Source: Ligustrum vulgare
Taxonomy: Eukaryota; Streptophyta; Magnoliopsida; Lamiales; Oleaceae
Assembly: GCA_963555705.1 (NCBI GenBank)
Contig: OY743170.1
Location: forward strand, 10,579,096 to 10,643,095
Direction of reading: 5' to 3'
Length of the DNA: 64,000 bases
A program made the position numbers and the translations under genes. Within the stretch, counting starts at the first letter, position 1. The number at the start of each line of letters is the position of its first letter. Shown here in pieces: positions 23,682-33,973 of this stretch. The notes beneath the pieces were generated by a model, which was not told where the DNA came from, did not search any database, and saw only the letters and a list, made by a program, of their open reading frames with translations.

Positions 23682-24378
23682 ATGGCAGATCTTAAGGACA
23701 AATATTACATGACAAAAAGTGAAAATAAATATATAATACATACACCAGAATTTATAATTATAAAAAAAATTGATATTACCCCCTAATTATAAAATAGAAA
23801 TCTTAAGAGTTTTAAAAGATTTAGATGAAAATATAAGAATGATCTAATAAATTTCGATATTATAAAAGAAGAATATATAATAGGAGAAATATTAGATTTA
23901 CTAAATTATGACATAACAGAAGAATTGTATAAGGAAGAAATAAATTGGATATATTAATTTTCATAGAGCATATCCTATATTAGAAAAATACGTAGATATA
24001 AAAACAAATGAAAAATTAGACATAATATGTAACCAAAGTATAAACTTATATGAAATGATTAATGAAGAAAGAAAAATAAAAAGAGAAGAAATCCTAAGAT
24101 TAAAATCTATAGAAAAGAAAAAAGATAACTTTAATACAATACTAAAACAAATACCTAAAATACAAGAAATTCTTAATAACAAAGAAAAAATTTATTTAGA
24201 ATTATATGATAAGACCAAAAATCAAAATACACTAAGAAAATATTGGAGAATTCAAAGACGAAAGGAAATGTTAGAATCAGATAGAAAATTTTGTGAATAT
24301 ATGATAACAACATGCAAAAATGATAAGTACCAATCAGAACTCATACTTGAAATAGAAAGTATTAAAGGAAGTTTTTAA
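23682..24378 (+). pseudogene. First small viral frame, broken
   Basis: It starts with an ATG overlapping the end of the primer site, is closed after about 34 codons, and then continues in other frames. The last piece, 24055-24378, is open for 107 codons and strongly charged (lysine, glutamate, isoleucine), with heptad-like spacing that suggests a helical or coiled-coil protein. It ends one base before the ATG of the next frame. It occupies the place of the small leading proteins of caulimovirids; no domain is recognised. Confidence 0.5.
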
Positions 24379-24379
24379 T

Positions 24380-24574
24380 ATGGATATACATTTTGAAGAC
24401 TTAAAAACATTAATAAAATCATTAATAAAATCATTAATTAGTGATATTAAAGAAGTTAAAAATGAACTAACAGAAGCAAGAAATGACATAAATATATTAA
24501 AACTTGAAATCAGAGAATTAAAGGAAAATAATAAAAGTAAAGATAAGAAAATAGATAAAAAAAAAAACTTATAG
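24380..24574 (+). CDS. Small coiled-coil viral frame
   Basis: A 64-codon frame starts one base after the stop of the preceding frame, the tight spacing typical of caulimovirid polycistronic RNA. The product is a long charged helix with repeated isoleucine/leucine (SLIKSLISDI, ILKLEIRELK), compatible with the virion-associated coiled-coil proteins of this family. It runs into an A-rich tract and stops. The role is inferred from position and composition. Confidence 0.45.
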   Translation: MDIHFEDLKTLIKSLIKSLISDIKEVKNELTEARNDINILKLEIRELKENNKSKDKKIDKKKNL

Positions 24575-24779
24575 AAAAAGAAATGGTAAGGATAGGAAAG
24601 AAACATATTGAACAAGAAAAAATTGTAATAGAAACAGGAAGCATGAATTATGAATTCAGAAAAAAACATATTAGCAAAAATATTAGAAGAAGAAATGGAA
24701 TTACAAAAATCTATAGAAAAAACCCTAGGAAAATTGAAAATAGATAAAAACACTAAAGAAGAACAAGATCAAAAAAAAG

Positions 24780-26120
24780 ATGAATGAAGAGATAGATTTA
24801 CTAATAGAAAATTTTGACCAATTAAATATAGATAATTTAAACGAATACCAAATTTTAATGAATACTGGAGGAGTACCAAATCCAGCCCCAATAGGAACTT
24901 CTGGAGCTAAACCAGAATTACCAGATCCAGATGAAATTTATGCACATTTATATAGTAAACCACAAAAGCAATATTATGATAGAATAAAAGAAAGACAAAC
25001 ACCAAAAGGAAATAAATATAGTGATAGATTTATACCAAATGATGATTATAATAAACCCATAAATCATGGAGGAACAAAATTAGATTTAGATTGTAAGACA
25101 GATATTAAGAAAGCCTTATTAGCTTGGGCAGAATCAATGATATTATTCTTTTTATATAATAAAGATGATACATGAGAAAGTACTGAAAGAAGAATAGACT
25201 ACCTAATTGCATCTTTTGAAGGAGATGTTTATAATTGGTTGGAAGGAATTAATAATGATACTAAAGCATTAATAAGAAGAAACGTTCAAACTGAAATAAT
25301 AAAATCAGATAAAAAAGGTATAGAAAGATTAGTAGGATATATAGGAGATGAATTCTTAGGAGAAAATTGGATAAACAATGTTGAAAGAGAATCAATAAGA
25401 GAAAAAGATGATGCAAGAGTCAAACTAATAAATTTAACAATTTGTGATATGTGCAAAATCAAAGAATACACTTGTGAATATAAAAAATACTACTATACTC
25501 AATTCTACAGTAATGAAAATCAAGAAGTGTACCAAGACATGTACTATAATAAATTTCCAGGCACATGGAAAATATATTTTAAAATAGAATTTGAAAAATA
25601 TTACAAAGATAATGATGGAATACCAAGAACATTAGGATCAAGAATAAAATTCTTATTTGAAAGATTAACATATATATGTCAATAAAGACAATTATTGAAA
25701 AAATTAGGAAAGTTAACCAAAATATGCTGTGAAGATATGGAAAAACCTACACAATAGGGATGTCATAATGAAAGAAAAAATATCAAGAGAAAAATAAAAA
25801 ATAGAAAGTTTAAAAAATTTAAAAATTTTAAGAAAAAATATTTAAAACCTAAAAGAAGATATTATAAAAGAAAATATAGTTCAAATAAAAAACAAAGAAA
25901 TAAACCATATAAAATAGATAAAAGTAAATGTAAATATTGGAATTGCGGAAAAATAGGACATAAGCCTAGATTGTACCAAGAAAAGGTTAGAATATTACAA
26001 AAAGATTACTTAGAAATAGAAGATGAACTAAGTGAAATATCTGATATTGATGAATATTACAATCAAGAAGTTTATATAAGTGAAACAGATTCAGAAAGTA
26101 ATGGATCAGAATTAGAATAA
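24780..26120 (+). pseudogene. Capsid-like protein frame with zinc-knuckle segment
   Basis: One frame spans about 446 codons but is stopped by TGA at 25173-25175, TAA at 25683-25685 and TAG at 25755-25757. Order along the protein: an acidic N-terminus, a region with ERRIDYLIASFEGDVYNWLEG that resembles the conserved start of caulimovirid capsid cores, and a central domain ending LFERLTYIC. A lysine-rich basic stretch (25780-25920) and a knuckle-like CKYWNCGKIGHKPRLY near 25929 follow, then an acidic tail. The knuckle lacks the last cysteine (Tyr instead), so it is probably non-functional. Assignment rests on the basic stretch plus knuckle and on position before the movement protein. Confidence 0.65.
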
Positions 26121-26124
26121 AGAG

Positions 26125-26392
26125 ATAAAAGAAATAGAAGATAATAATATTAGTAAACAAGAATATGAAGGAATAGAAGGTTATGGATTAAAAATAACAT
26201 TTGATAACAATAAGTATAAGAAAATACAAAAATTATCATTAGATTTAAAGATTGGTAGATGAGAAATTTTTTATAGAATATGGAGAAGAGAAAGAATAGC
26301 AATAAATGAATACCATAAAATAGAAAAAGCCATAGATGTTAGAACAACCCATGAAACACATAAATTTAATCTATTAACAAAAAAACATAGTC
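26125..26392 (+). pseudogene. N-terminal part of the movement protein frame, shifted
   Basis: A reading from 26125 encodes a segment ending IEKAIDVRTTHETHKFN in a different frame from the following movement protein. It contains a TGA near 26260, and the frame changes around 26380 where TTAACAAAAA...CATAGT is duplicated. It is the likely original N-terminal extension of the movement protein. Confidence 0.45.
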
Positions 26393-27433
26393 ATGGAATT
26401 ATTAACAAAAATTAATAAAAAACATAGTGATAAGATTCAATATGCTTATTTAGCAGGAATACAAATAATGTTCAAATCTCTATTTAGAGAAGGGATAGAT
26501 TCACCACTAACAATAAGTTTACATGATGGAAGAATGCTAAATTTAAAAGATAGTCATTTAGGAATGGTAGAAGGAAATCTCGCATATAAAAAATTAATAT
26601 TTACATGCTATCCAAAATACTGTGTATCATTAACAGATAAAAACTTTAATGAAGTTTTAGGATTACATTTCAAATTACATAGAAATGATATAATGGAACC
26701 AAGAGATAAAATCATGACTATTGAATATAAAGCCTTATATACATTTACTAATTCAAACTATGGAAATATTTATTCTAAAAAACCATTTATAGAAGTTCAT
26801 AAAGAATGTAAAGATTTTAGTAAAATTATAAGACCAGAAAAACAAATAACTTTAATGCCAGAAAACTATGAACTTAATATAACAAAAAACAAACCTAAAA
26901 TTATAGAATTAATAGAAGAAGATTATCTTGATAAAATAACATTTGAAAATGAAAGAATAATTAGAAGATCAAGGAGTCTTAGTCTACCTAATAGGAAATA
27001 TTTAGGAGAAACTAGTAATACAAAAGAAATAAAACTTCATAGAAATACTGGAAATATGAAAATAGAAGGAGAATATTTTAATGGAAAAGAAAATATAAAA
27101 GGACCAAACATATTAATAGATACAGAAACTAGTGAATGTCACATAGCTACAAATAAAAATAAAGGATTAATAGCCCATAAAACCAAACCATATAGATACA
27201 TTAATTTTGATGGACAAGAACATACTAGTGAATTTGAAGTTAAAGTATTAATAAAAATTGGAGGAATTAGCCTTTTAGTACCATATTATATAGATAACAG
27301 TATGGATAAAAGACCTCATATATTATTAGGAATGAGTTTCCTAAATGGATTGGAAGATTATAGTATAAAAAGAGAAGGATTATATATAACTCAAGATGGA
27401 AAAACAATATTATGTAACAAATGGGATGAATAA
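26393..27433 (+). pseudogene. 30K movement protein plus retropepsin-like tail
   Basis: The open frame has 346 codons. Residues about 20-120 carry the caulimovirid 30K movement-protein pattern: FREGIDSPL, then HDGRMLN, SHLGMVEGNL, a Y-P-kinked strand and LTDKNFNEVLGLHFK. Such proteins form tubules through plasmodesmata for cell-to-cell spread. Residues about 238-330 look like a second domain with LIDTET and, 67 residues later, HILLGMSFL, the two landmarks of a retropepsin fold. The catalytic DTG is DTE. The frame ends in ATGAATAA, so the next ATG (27426) overlaps its stop. The frame is open here but its N-terminal part is lost to a shift, so I call it broken. Confidence 0.75.
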
Positions 27434-29220
27434 TCAGATAAGCTTTCCATTAGCTGTATATATACAAATTAATATTGTTGAAACAAATATAACAACTTGT
27501 GCATTAATTGATACAGGAAGTGATATATCAATATTCAAAAGTTTCTTAATAAAATCATGGAATGATACAAATAAGATAAAAATAACTGGAATAACAGGAG
27601 AAACTACTCAAATAATACAGAGTGCTGATAAAATTGATATAATACTTGGAAGCAAACAAGTCATAATAAATAAATTATATAATTATAATAACCTACAATG
27701 TGATATATTACTAGGAAATGATTTTATACAACAATTTCAATATTATAAACAAAATAATTATACGATAATGTTACAAACACCTTGTGCACATTTACTAAAA
27801 ATACCAAGAGAATTTAGACCATACAGAGTTCAGCCAGCCCAACGTAGTGATAAATGGGAAAAAACACCAATCATACAAAATAAAATAAAAAACAACAGAA
27901 TTATATACAAAAATGTTTTAAAAACAGAAATAGAAACTAGTATGGAAAGAATCATTGAACAATTAGAAAAAATTTATGGAGAAAACTCATTATTATTTTG
28001 GAAGTCATATCATCCTAAAGCCAAAATAGAATTAACAGAAAATGTTATCATAAGAGTTAGACCCATGATGTATACTTTACCAGATACACAAGAATTCAAA
28101 ACCCAAATTAAAGAATTACTTGATCAAAAACTAATCAGACCTAGTAATGGACCTCATAGCAGTCCAGCCTTTATGGTTATGAAACATTCTGAACAGGTTA
28201 GAGGAAAAGCAAGAATGGTAATAAATTATAAAGAATTAAATAAATATACCAAATTTGATGGATACTTTTTACCAAACAAAGAAGTACTAATAAACCTTGC
28301 AAAAGGAAAACAATATTACTCCAAATTTGATTGTAAATCAGGATTTTACCAAGCCAAGATGGAAGAAGGTAGCATATAATATACAACATTCAGTACACCT
28401 CAAGGTAAGTACGAATGGATGGTTATGCCTTTTGGATTGAAAAATGCACCACAAATATACCAAAGAAAAATGGATAATATATTTAGAAAATTTAATGAAT
28501 TTTTAATTGTCTATATTGATGATATATTAGTATGTTCCAATGACAAAAAAGAACACCGAAATCATTTAATAAAATTTATAAATGAATGCAAAAAGGAAGG
28601 AATTGTTCTTTCAAAAAACAAAGCTATAATAGAAAAATAAGAAATTGATTTTCTTGGGTTATCAATAGATAAAAAATGAATAAAACTACAACTCCACATA
28701 TCTAAAAAGACAATAAATTTTCCAAAGAAATTAGAATCAAAGGAACAGATATAAAAATTCTTAGGATGTTTAAATTATGCAGAAGGATTTATTGAAAGTC
28801 TTTCAAAAAGAGACATAAAATTCAAATTTTACTCAGAAAAACAAATATTAAAGGATGGAGTGATGAACATACAGAAATTGTTAAATCACTTAAAGAAGAA
28901 TGCAAAAATTTACCAAAACTAAGATTACCAGATGAAAAATATAATATGATTGTTAATACTAATGCCTCAGATAAATATTGGGCAGCAATATTAAAAACAG
29001 ATTTAAATGAAATTTGCAGATATTCTAGTGGAACATTTAACCAAGCAGAAATAAATTATACCACTCATGAAAAAGAATTACTAGCAATTATCAGATGAAT
29101 AAAAAAGTTTTCATTACTCTTATTATCTAAAAAATTCATCGTTGAAACTGATAACTCTCAAGTTGCAGGATTAATCAAAAATAAATTGCCACCAGAACCT
29201 CAATATAGGAGACTACACAG
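27426..29220 (+). pseudogene. Protease-reverse transcriptase-RNase H, broken
   Basis: Aspartic protease: ALIDTGSD near 27510 and DILLGNDF near 27705, so the catalytic DTG is kept. Reverse transcriptase begins with the RMVINYKELN block (about 28212) and SKFDCKSGF (28320). It is stopped by TAA at 28377-28379 and resumes in frame with MVMPFGLKNAPQIYQ (28419) and the YIDD active site (about 28514). Further stops follow at 28638-28640 and 28676-28678. RNase H (28850-29220) shows IVNTNASDKYW where a TDAS is expected, so the first catalytic Asp is Asn (28961-28963). Its C-terminal part is cut short by the next frame. The enzyme would replicate the viral RNA into DNA; this copy cannot. Confidence 0.85.
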
Positions 29221-30297
29221 ATGATGGATAATATCAAGAAATCATTGATAGACGCTAAGGAGCGAATCAAATTCTTATATGAAGAAGCTGAATATATAAA
29301 GATGGGAATCGAACAACTTGGAGAAACTCTCCAAGAAAGTTTTAAACAACTGATGGAAATCTCAACTTTTCATTACAATTATACCAAAGAATTGAGCGAT
29401 AATATAATTGAGATTGAATCTCAGTTTGAATCGTTATTTACCAAACAAGTTTTACCAACAATACAAACATGTATAATACAACCAGGTACATCATATGGAA
29501 GCAGTGGTGGACCATTGATCAAAAGAGATGAAAGTCCAAAGAAGGTTACTATAAATGAACCTAGTCCAAGGAAATTGACAATCAATACTAAAGATGAACA
29601 TACAAGAGTTATAAAAATCCGTGCTGAGGAGGAAGACGACTCTCCTTTTTTACCAAGAGAAGATGAATATAAGCAAACTGCCAGAATCATTTATGAACTC
29701 CAAGAAAGTTATTGCTATTACATTTCTTCAGGAGATCACGTTTACCCACGATTGATTGTTACCCAAGGAGGAGATCCAGTCATGAAAAAAATGGCAGCTG
29801 ATTATGAATTCTTTGATCTTATTTACCCAGGCAAAGATTTAAAGGAAATTGATAAATTTGACAATCTATTAAAAGGTGAAATATCAAAATTTGCTCAAGG
29901 AAAACCTATTTATTTAAAATTTTACTCAATCAGCCCTGAAATTGATGGAAGGATGTATTATCCTGCTGAACACATTATTACAATTGGATATGTTGCAAGA
30001 AATTTTCAGATTGAAGTTGGAAAAAATACCAGACCAGTACCAAACATTACCAGATCATGGTTTAGATCCCAAAAAGTTTTGGGAATTAAAGTCTTTTACA
30101 ATATTTCCAAAAATTTATATGATAAAAAATTCAAATGCATATGCCAATATGAAGGATGGACCCTTGTTACAAATGGAGGATATGAAAAATCAACCATTCT
30201 GAAGGATTACATCAACAAATTTGATACTCATCAAATCCATGGAAGCTTTTTAACTTTACAAGAAGCATGTATAGCCAGAAATTGCCTCACATGCTAA
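29221..30297 (+). CDS. Intact 358-codon viral frame, transactivator position
   Basis: The frame opens with ATGATG inside the RNase H tail and is uninterrupted. The first ~90 residues are helical and charged. Residues about 95-150 are disordered and acidic/proline-rich (SPKKVTINEPSPRKLTIN, EEEDDSPFLP). The rest is a mixed alpha/beta domain rich in aromatics. The C-terminus, STILKDYINKF followed by HGSFLTLQEAC, recalls the short caulimovirid translational-transactivator (P6) module that resembles the N-terminal domain of RNase H1. Position after RNase H and before the pregenome promoter supports that reading. Base composition is less AT-rich than in the frames upstream. The function is not proved by motifs. 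Confidence 0.5.
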   Translation: MMDNIKKSLIDAKERIKFLYEEAEYIKMGIEQLGETLQESFKQLMEISTFHYNYTKELSDNIIEIESQFESLFTKQVLPTIQTCIIQPGTSYGSSGGPLIKRDESPKKVTINEPSPRKLTINTKDEHTRVIKIRAEEEDDSPFLPREDEYKQTARIIYELQESYCYYISSGDHVYPRLIVTQGGDPVMKKMAADYEFFDLIYPGKDLKEIDKFDNLLKGEISKFAQGKPIYLKFYSISPEIDGRMYYPAEHIITIGYVARNFQIEVGKNTRPVPNITRSWFRSQKVLGIKVFYNISKNLYDKKFKCICQYEGWTLVTNGGYEKSTILKDYINKFDTHQIHGSFLTLQEACIARNCLTC

Positions 30298-30459
30298 CAA
30301 AAAAGATGATGGACAGCAAGAATCGACAAAGAAGATGCTGACAATGAAGATAGAATGGAATCTACTTTTTACAAGCAAAGACAACACCATGTGATCACTT
30401 TAGAAAAGAAGATAAGATAGAAGGACATGTGTCCTTTGTAATGTAATATAAAGTTTTCA

Positions 30460-30690
30460 ATTATTTACGTAACGTAGGAAATGATGTAATAAGAAAATAA
30501 TTGAGCCTCATGTAAGTATTATAAATAGAGGCATAAGGATTAGGAAAAGGCAGAGTTGAAGAAAGTCGAAGAAAGTAGATTGAGCACTCAGTCTATGAGA
30601 AAGCCAAATCTCTGTCTTTAAAAATTCTCATACCAATCTGTGTACCAAACTTTTGATATCAATAAAATTTCAAACGTTTTATAAAAAATT
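30460..30690 (+). promoter_or_regulatory. Viral pregenome promoter and poly(A) signal
   Basis: TATAAATAG at 30520-30528 follows an ACGTAACG-type element near 30468-30477 that resembles as-1-like activator sites. AATAAA at 30661-30666 lies about 110 bases past the expected start site. A poly(A) signal just downstream of the start gives the terminally redundant RNA typical of caulimovirids. Together with the upstream frames it behaves as the 35S-type intergenic region. Confidence 0.65.
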
Positions 30691-31007
30691 ATGAGTTTCT
30701 AAATTTCTGTCTTCTGAATCCTATTTCCTAGAAGAAGATATATTATTAAGAAAACTCCCTACACTTTGTCCAGAAATATTTTCCATTAAGTTGTTAAACA
30801 GTGAAGGCATGGAGTCAGGAAATGCTAGTTACCCGTGAAGGCAAGAGGCTGTTGAAGGGTGTGATAGCAGAAACCTGCAAGCCTGAAGGTCACTAACAAA
30901 AGAAGAAAGATACAAAGGTACAAAGAAAAGGAAAATAGGTTAGTATTCTTAATATATCTGTCTTATGAAATTAGGTGGAAGAAGAATTTTTGAAAAAGAA
31001 AATTATC
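30691..31007 (+). other. Leader-like region after the viral promoter
   Basis: Non-coding, less AT-rich, with a few short ATG-led frames, as in caulimovirid leaders. No tRNA-Met primer site is recognisable here, although one would be expected in a leader. Confidence 0.4.
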
Positions 31008-31348
31008 ATGGGAGAACATAGGATTATTAAATTTAATTATCAAAACAGTCCATACAAAGATGAATATCATAGCATAATCGAACATTTGTTCATGCATAAA
31101 CAATTTACTAGACCTAACAATGAAATAAAAAAGTTATACCATGTTTATTAGCTATTTATCCTAAATTTAAAGAATTATTTGGAATGAAAATTACAAAGTC
31201 AATCATTTATTTTTGGCTTGTTAGTGATAATATTGAAATAAATAATGAATTGTATTTAGAATATGTATTTATCAGTGACAATGATTATGATCAAGTAATA
31301 GATTATGATAGTGATGGAAGAGATGAATCATTCTTTACCAATTTTTGA
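31008..31348 (+). pseudogene. Leading frame of the second viral module
   Basis: ATG at 31008 opens a frame starting MGEHRIIKFNYQ that is closed by TAG at 31149-31151. It continues in a second frame (LLAIYPKFKELFG) to TGA at 31346-31348, ending in an acidic tail (DYDSDGRDE). It is not similar to the frame that follows the primer site at 23682. No family is recognised. It probably encoded a small P1-like protein. Confidence 0.45.
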
Positions 31349-31751
31349 AAAATTTGATAGCATGAATAAAAGAAATTATATTATGAAAAAACCCAAATCT
31401 AAAAGAGGAACACATGAACATATAAAGTTGGATATAAAAATGAGATTAATAAAGTAGGATATCAAGAACAACTTTATGCATCACAAAAAATACTTACAAG
31501 TTTTAAAAATAATATAATGGAAAACTTTGCTATAGGAACTATAAGATTTATAGTTGTACAAGATATTCAAAACATAATAGATAAATTAGAAAAAAAAAGA
31601 AAAAATATAATATGTCAAAGTATAACATACCACCTGAACCAAGTATAGATATCATAACTGATATTGATATTATTAATTCTTAGACATTAATTGAATTTGA
31701 AAAATTACTTGAAACTTTATAAAACCAAATTGAACAGTTTTATTCAACAAA
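31349..31751 (+). pseudogene. Fragmented viral coding region
   Basis: A plus-strand reading from about 31420 is open for some 65 codons (includes ASQKILTSFKN and MENFAIGTIRF) and then shifts. The composition matches the pararetrovirus frames on both sides. No domain is recognised. Confidence 0.4.
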
Positions 31752-31979
31752 ATGTCAAGATATACTATTAAAGGATTAAACAAACTTTTAGAAAAAGTAT
31801 TAGGAAAAATGGATAGAATTGTATCTCACTTAAGGAATAGAGATGAATCATCTGAAGAATATTACATACTCTTAGAAAATTATGATCAACTTATGATAGA
31901 CTATTCTAATATTATAGATCGAAAAATGGATTTATACAAAACAATTCAAAATAATAACAAAAATACATGTCAGGATTAA
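31752..31979 (+). CDS. Small coiled-coil viral frame A
   Basis: A 75-codon open frame rich in Leu/Ile/Asp/Lys with helical periodicity (GLNKLLEKVLGKMDRIV). Its stop overlaps the next frame, whose ATG lies at 31967. Overlapping small coiled-coil frames are usual at the front of caulimovirid genomes. The function is unknown. Confidence 0.45.
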   Translation: MSRYTIKGLNKLLEKVLGKMDRIVSHLRNRDESSEEYYILLENYDQLMIDYSNIIDRKMDLYKTIQNNNKNTCQD

Positions 31980-32119
31980 CTATTAAAAAAGAAATTGAAA
32001 TCATTGAGATAAGAATAGATGAAATAATTTATCTCATTAAAAATGATAAAATAAATCGGGAGAATATTATGGAAATACAAGAAAAAATACATCTATTAAA
32101 AATAGATTACAATACATAA
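31967..32119 (+). CDS. Small coiled-coil viral frame B
   Basis: A 50-codon frame overlaps the end of the previous one by 13 bases. The product is a charged helix (EIEIIEIRIDEIIYLI) and stops at TAA 32117-32119. Like its neighbour it resembles short virion-associated or assembly proteins only in general character. Confidence 0.4.
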   Translation: MSGLTIKKEIEIIEIRIDEIIYLIKNDKINRENIMEIQEKIHLLKIDYNT

Positions 32120-32640
32120 AACAAAGAGTTACAATATAAAAATAACCAAAAATAGAAGGATCAATCCCATAATGCTTGATAAAAGGATAAAATCGTCAAC
32201 AACTATTTACAATTTTGGCCTTATTAGGCTATTTGTACACCTATCTATACAACTATTTGTACGAATAGCATGATCCTTGTGTCTATATACATGACATTCA
32301 ATTGTAGTATACACATACCAACCAATCAATTTATGCGACATACCTAATTTCCATTCAATTGGTATCTCTTTGTTTACGGAACATATATTACAGCAGTTCG
32401 GAGAATCCAATTCTTCCAACCCAATCGTTGTGACTTGGACAGTTGGACACAAGTCAGGTTCGTCTTTTCTCTCTCGTGTACACAATTGTCACTTGGCAAC
32501 ATTTTGGTGTCAAGTTTAAATAAATTCTCTCCCCCCTTTATATGTGATTCTACTTCGTAGATGTAATATTCTTTACATTAACGTTTTTTATGTTTATTTA
32601 ATGTATATATTATTATTGTTGTTGATTTTTTTTTTTTTTT
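32120..32640. other. Unassigned stretch between virus and copia leader
   Basis: AT-rich, with less AT-rich DNA at 32200-32480 that holds a 92-codon minus-strand frame without known domains. The virus-to-copia border must lie somewhere in this stretch. Confidence 0.4.
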
Positions 32641-32649
32641 TTAAATTGA

Positions 32650-33026
32650 TAACCTATTATGTTGTTACTCTTGAAGTAACACAACAATACATTAATATTC
32701 CAAAAGAATATTAATCATAGAATTTATTATTATTTTTTGTTATTCCTGAAGTAGCACAACATTATAATTAATATTTCAAAAGAATATTATTTGCTCCTGA
32801 AGAGTATAAATTATAATTTTCAATATTCCAGAAAAATATTGATTTATTATTCTTTAATAATCGAAATTTTAGAACTATAATTATTCTAGAAGAATAATTT
32901 GTGGCTGGTCCTGAAGTGGCACAATGTTGCTTTATTATAATGTTATTTTACTGTTCTAGAAGAGCAAATAATAACGTACTTTTGAAGTAGCAAATGTTTT
33001 GAAAAATATATCGTTTTGAGTTCATA
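32650..33026 (+). repeat. Array of short hairpins in copia leader, copy 2
   Basis: Repeated short inverted repeats with TTGAAG/CCTGAAG/CCAAAAG centres, for example GTTACTCTTGAAGTAAC and ATTAATATTCCAAAAGAATA. They are collinear in part with 20500-20760. The array stops at the Helitron end at 33027. Confidence 0.72.
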
Positions 33027-33230
33027 CTAGTTAATCACCCGTGTGATGCACAGGATGAAAACGTCTGGATAAAGATAATTCAATGTGAAATTAGACGAAT
33101 CTTTTAGAAAAAATAAATAAATTTTGCAAATAAGATATAAGATCATCATTTATTGGTTTTGTATGACTACAAATTTTGGAATACTTCTTTATACACAACA
33201 TTGTTTGTTGATTTTGTTGGTCTTCCATTT

Positions 33231-33542
33231 TTACCACAAATCAACATCGATCTTTAATCCGAAACAATTTATCACCTTAGAAATCGCAATATAAAATTGT
33301 CCAAGTGTAAACACCAGCCATTGAAGAAAAAGTCCCACATGAGAGAGCAATTGTCCGTGACTCTTATTGATAGTCATGACATAGGACACAATCAATGGAA
33401 ATTGTTTTCTTGGAAATCTAATAGATATATTAGAATCAGAAGGCCTCAACAACGTTTTTGGAATAAAGAATTTGTGTCCTGCATTGCTGCTAGAAAGAAT
33501 TTGACCTTCTAGATCATGGTTGCCAAGTTTTGTAACTATCAA
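33231..33542 (-). pseudogene. Helitron PIF1-like helicase, C-terminal fragment
   Basis: Encodes FIPKTLLRPSDSNISIRFPRKQFP followed by YVMTINKSHGQ and GQFYIAISKV. These are the last helicase motifs of Helitron PIF1-type proteins (the TINKSQGQ and YVAISR blocks). It is about 100 residues of a domain normally several hundred long, directly before the 3' hairpin as expected. Confidence 0.85.
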
Positions 33543-33549
33543 CCTTGTT

Positions 33550-33801
33550 CAATTGCACAATCCATGTGTATGATCAATATTTCTCAGAAAGAGCAATGGA
33601 TACTGCAAATACAAATAAAGAGGATGCACTTCGCTTATCCACTGCAACGGTCCACCATGTGGCGAAATAATGATATCTATGTGTCCAGGTTGTGTACCAA
33701 AACCCACCGACAATCAATCCAGCAATTTCATCGACAACAGGCAAATCATATTGCCTATCATCGGTCGCCCACCGACTAATACATTTGTTTTCCTCAATCA
33801 T
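33550..33801 (-). pseudogene. Helitron polyprotein N-terminal segment
   Basis: Reads YDLPVVDEIAGLIVGG. Then, after a frame change, come the remains of a LQYPLLFP-type block that in Helitron proteins precedes the Rep domain. It abuts the helicase fragment directly, showing that the Rep catalytic core (HUH and tyrosines) has been deleted. Confidence 0.65.
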
Positions 33802-33973
33802 CTTTTCTCTAACCGACCTAAACTATCTTACCAATTTGTTGTACCTGTCTAGTATATTTAGCATATCCTTCAAATCAGAAAACTATACAATCATGTAACA
33901 TTGAATCGCATAATTCACTCCTACCGAGGAACATTAAAAGACATAAATTAAATTTTAGACTATCACAACAAAA

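Larger units (their letters stand above)
23667..32160 (+). mobile_element. Endogenous pararetrovirus (Caulimoviridae-like), decayed
   Basis: The order is primer site, small frames, capsid-like frame with a knuckle-like segment, 30K movement protein, protease, reverse transcriptase, RNase H, a further 358-codon frame, a TATA/poly(A) promoter unit, then more small frames. There is no LTR, no integrase, and a movement protein is present, so this is a plant pararetrovirus rather than an LTR retrotransposon. Capsid before movement protein suggests a cavemovirus/solendovirus-like relative. Very AT-rich codons run throughout, except from about 29.2 kb. Stops and frame breaks make it inactive. The right limit is uncertain (32.12-32.52 kb). 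Confidence 0.85.

Noticed and set aside
23667..29220. LTR retrotransposon instead of a virus
   Set aside because: It has a 30K movement protein and no integrase, and its tRNA-Met primer site is not adjacent to an LTR.
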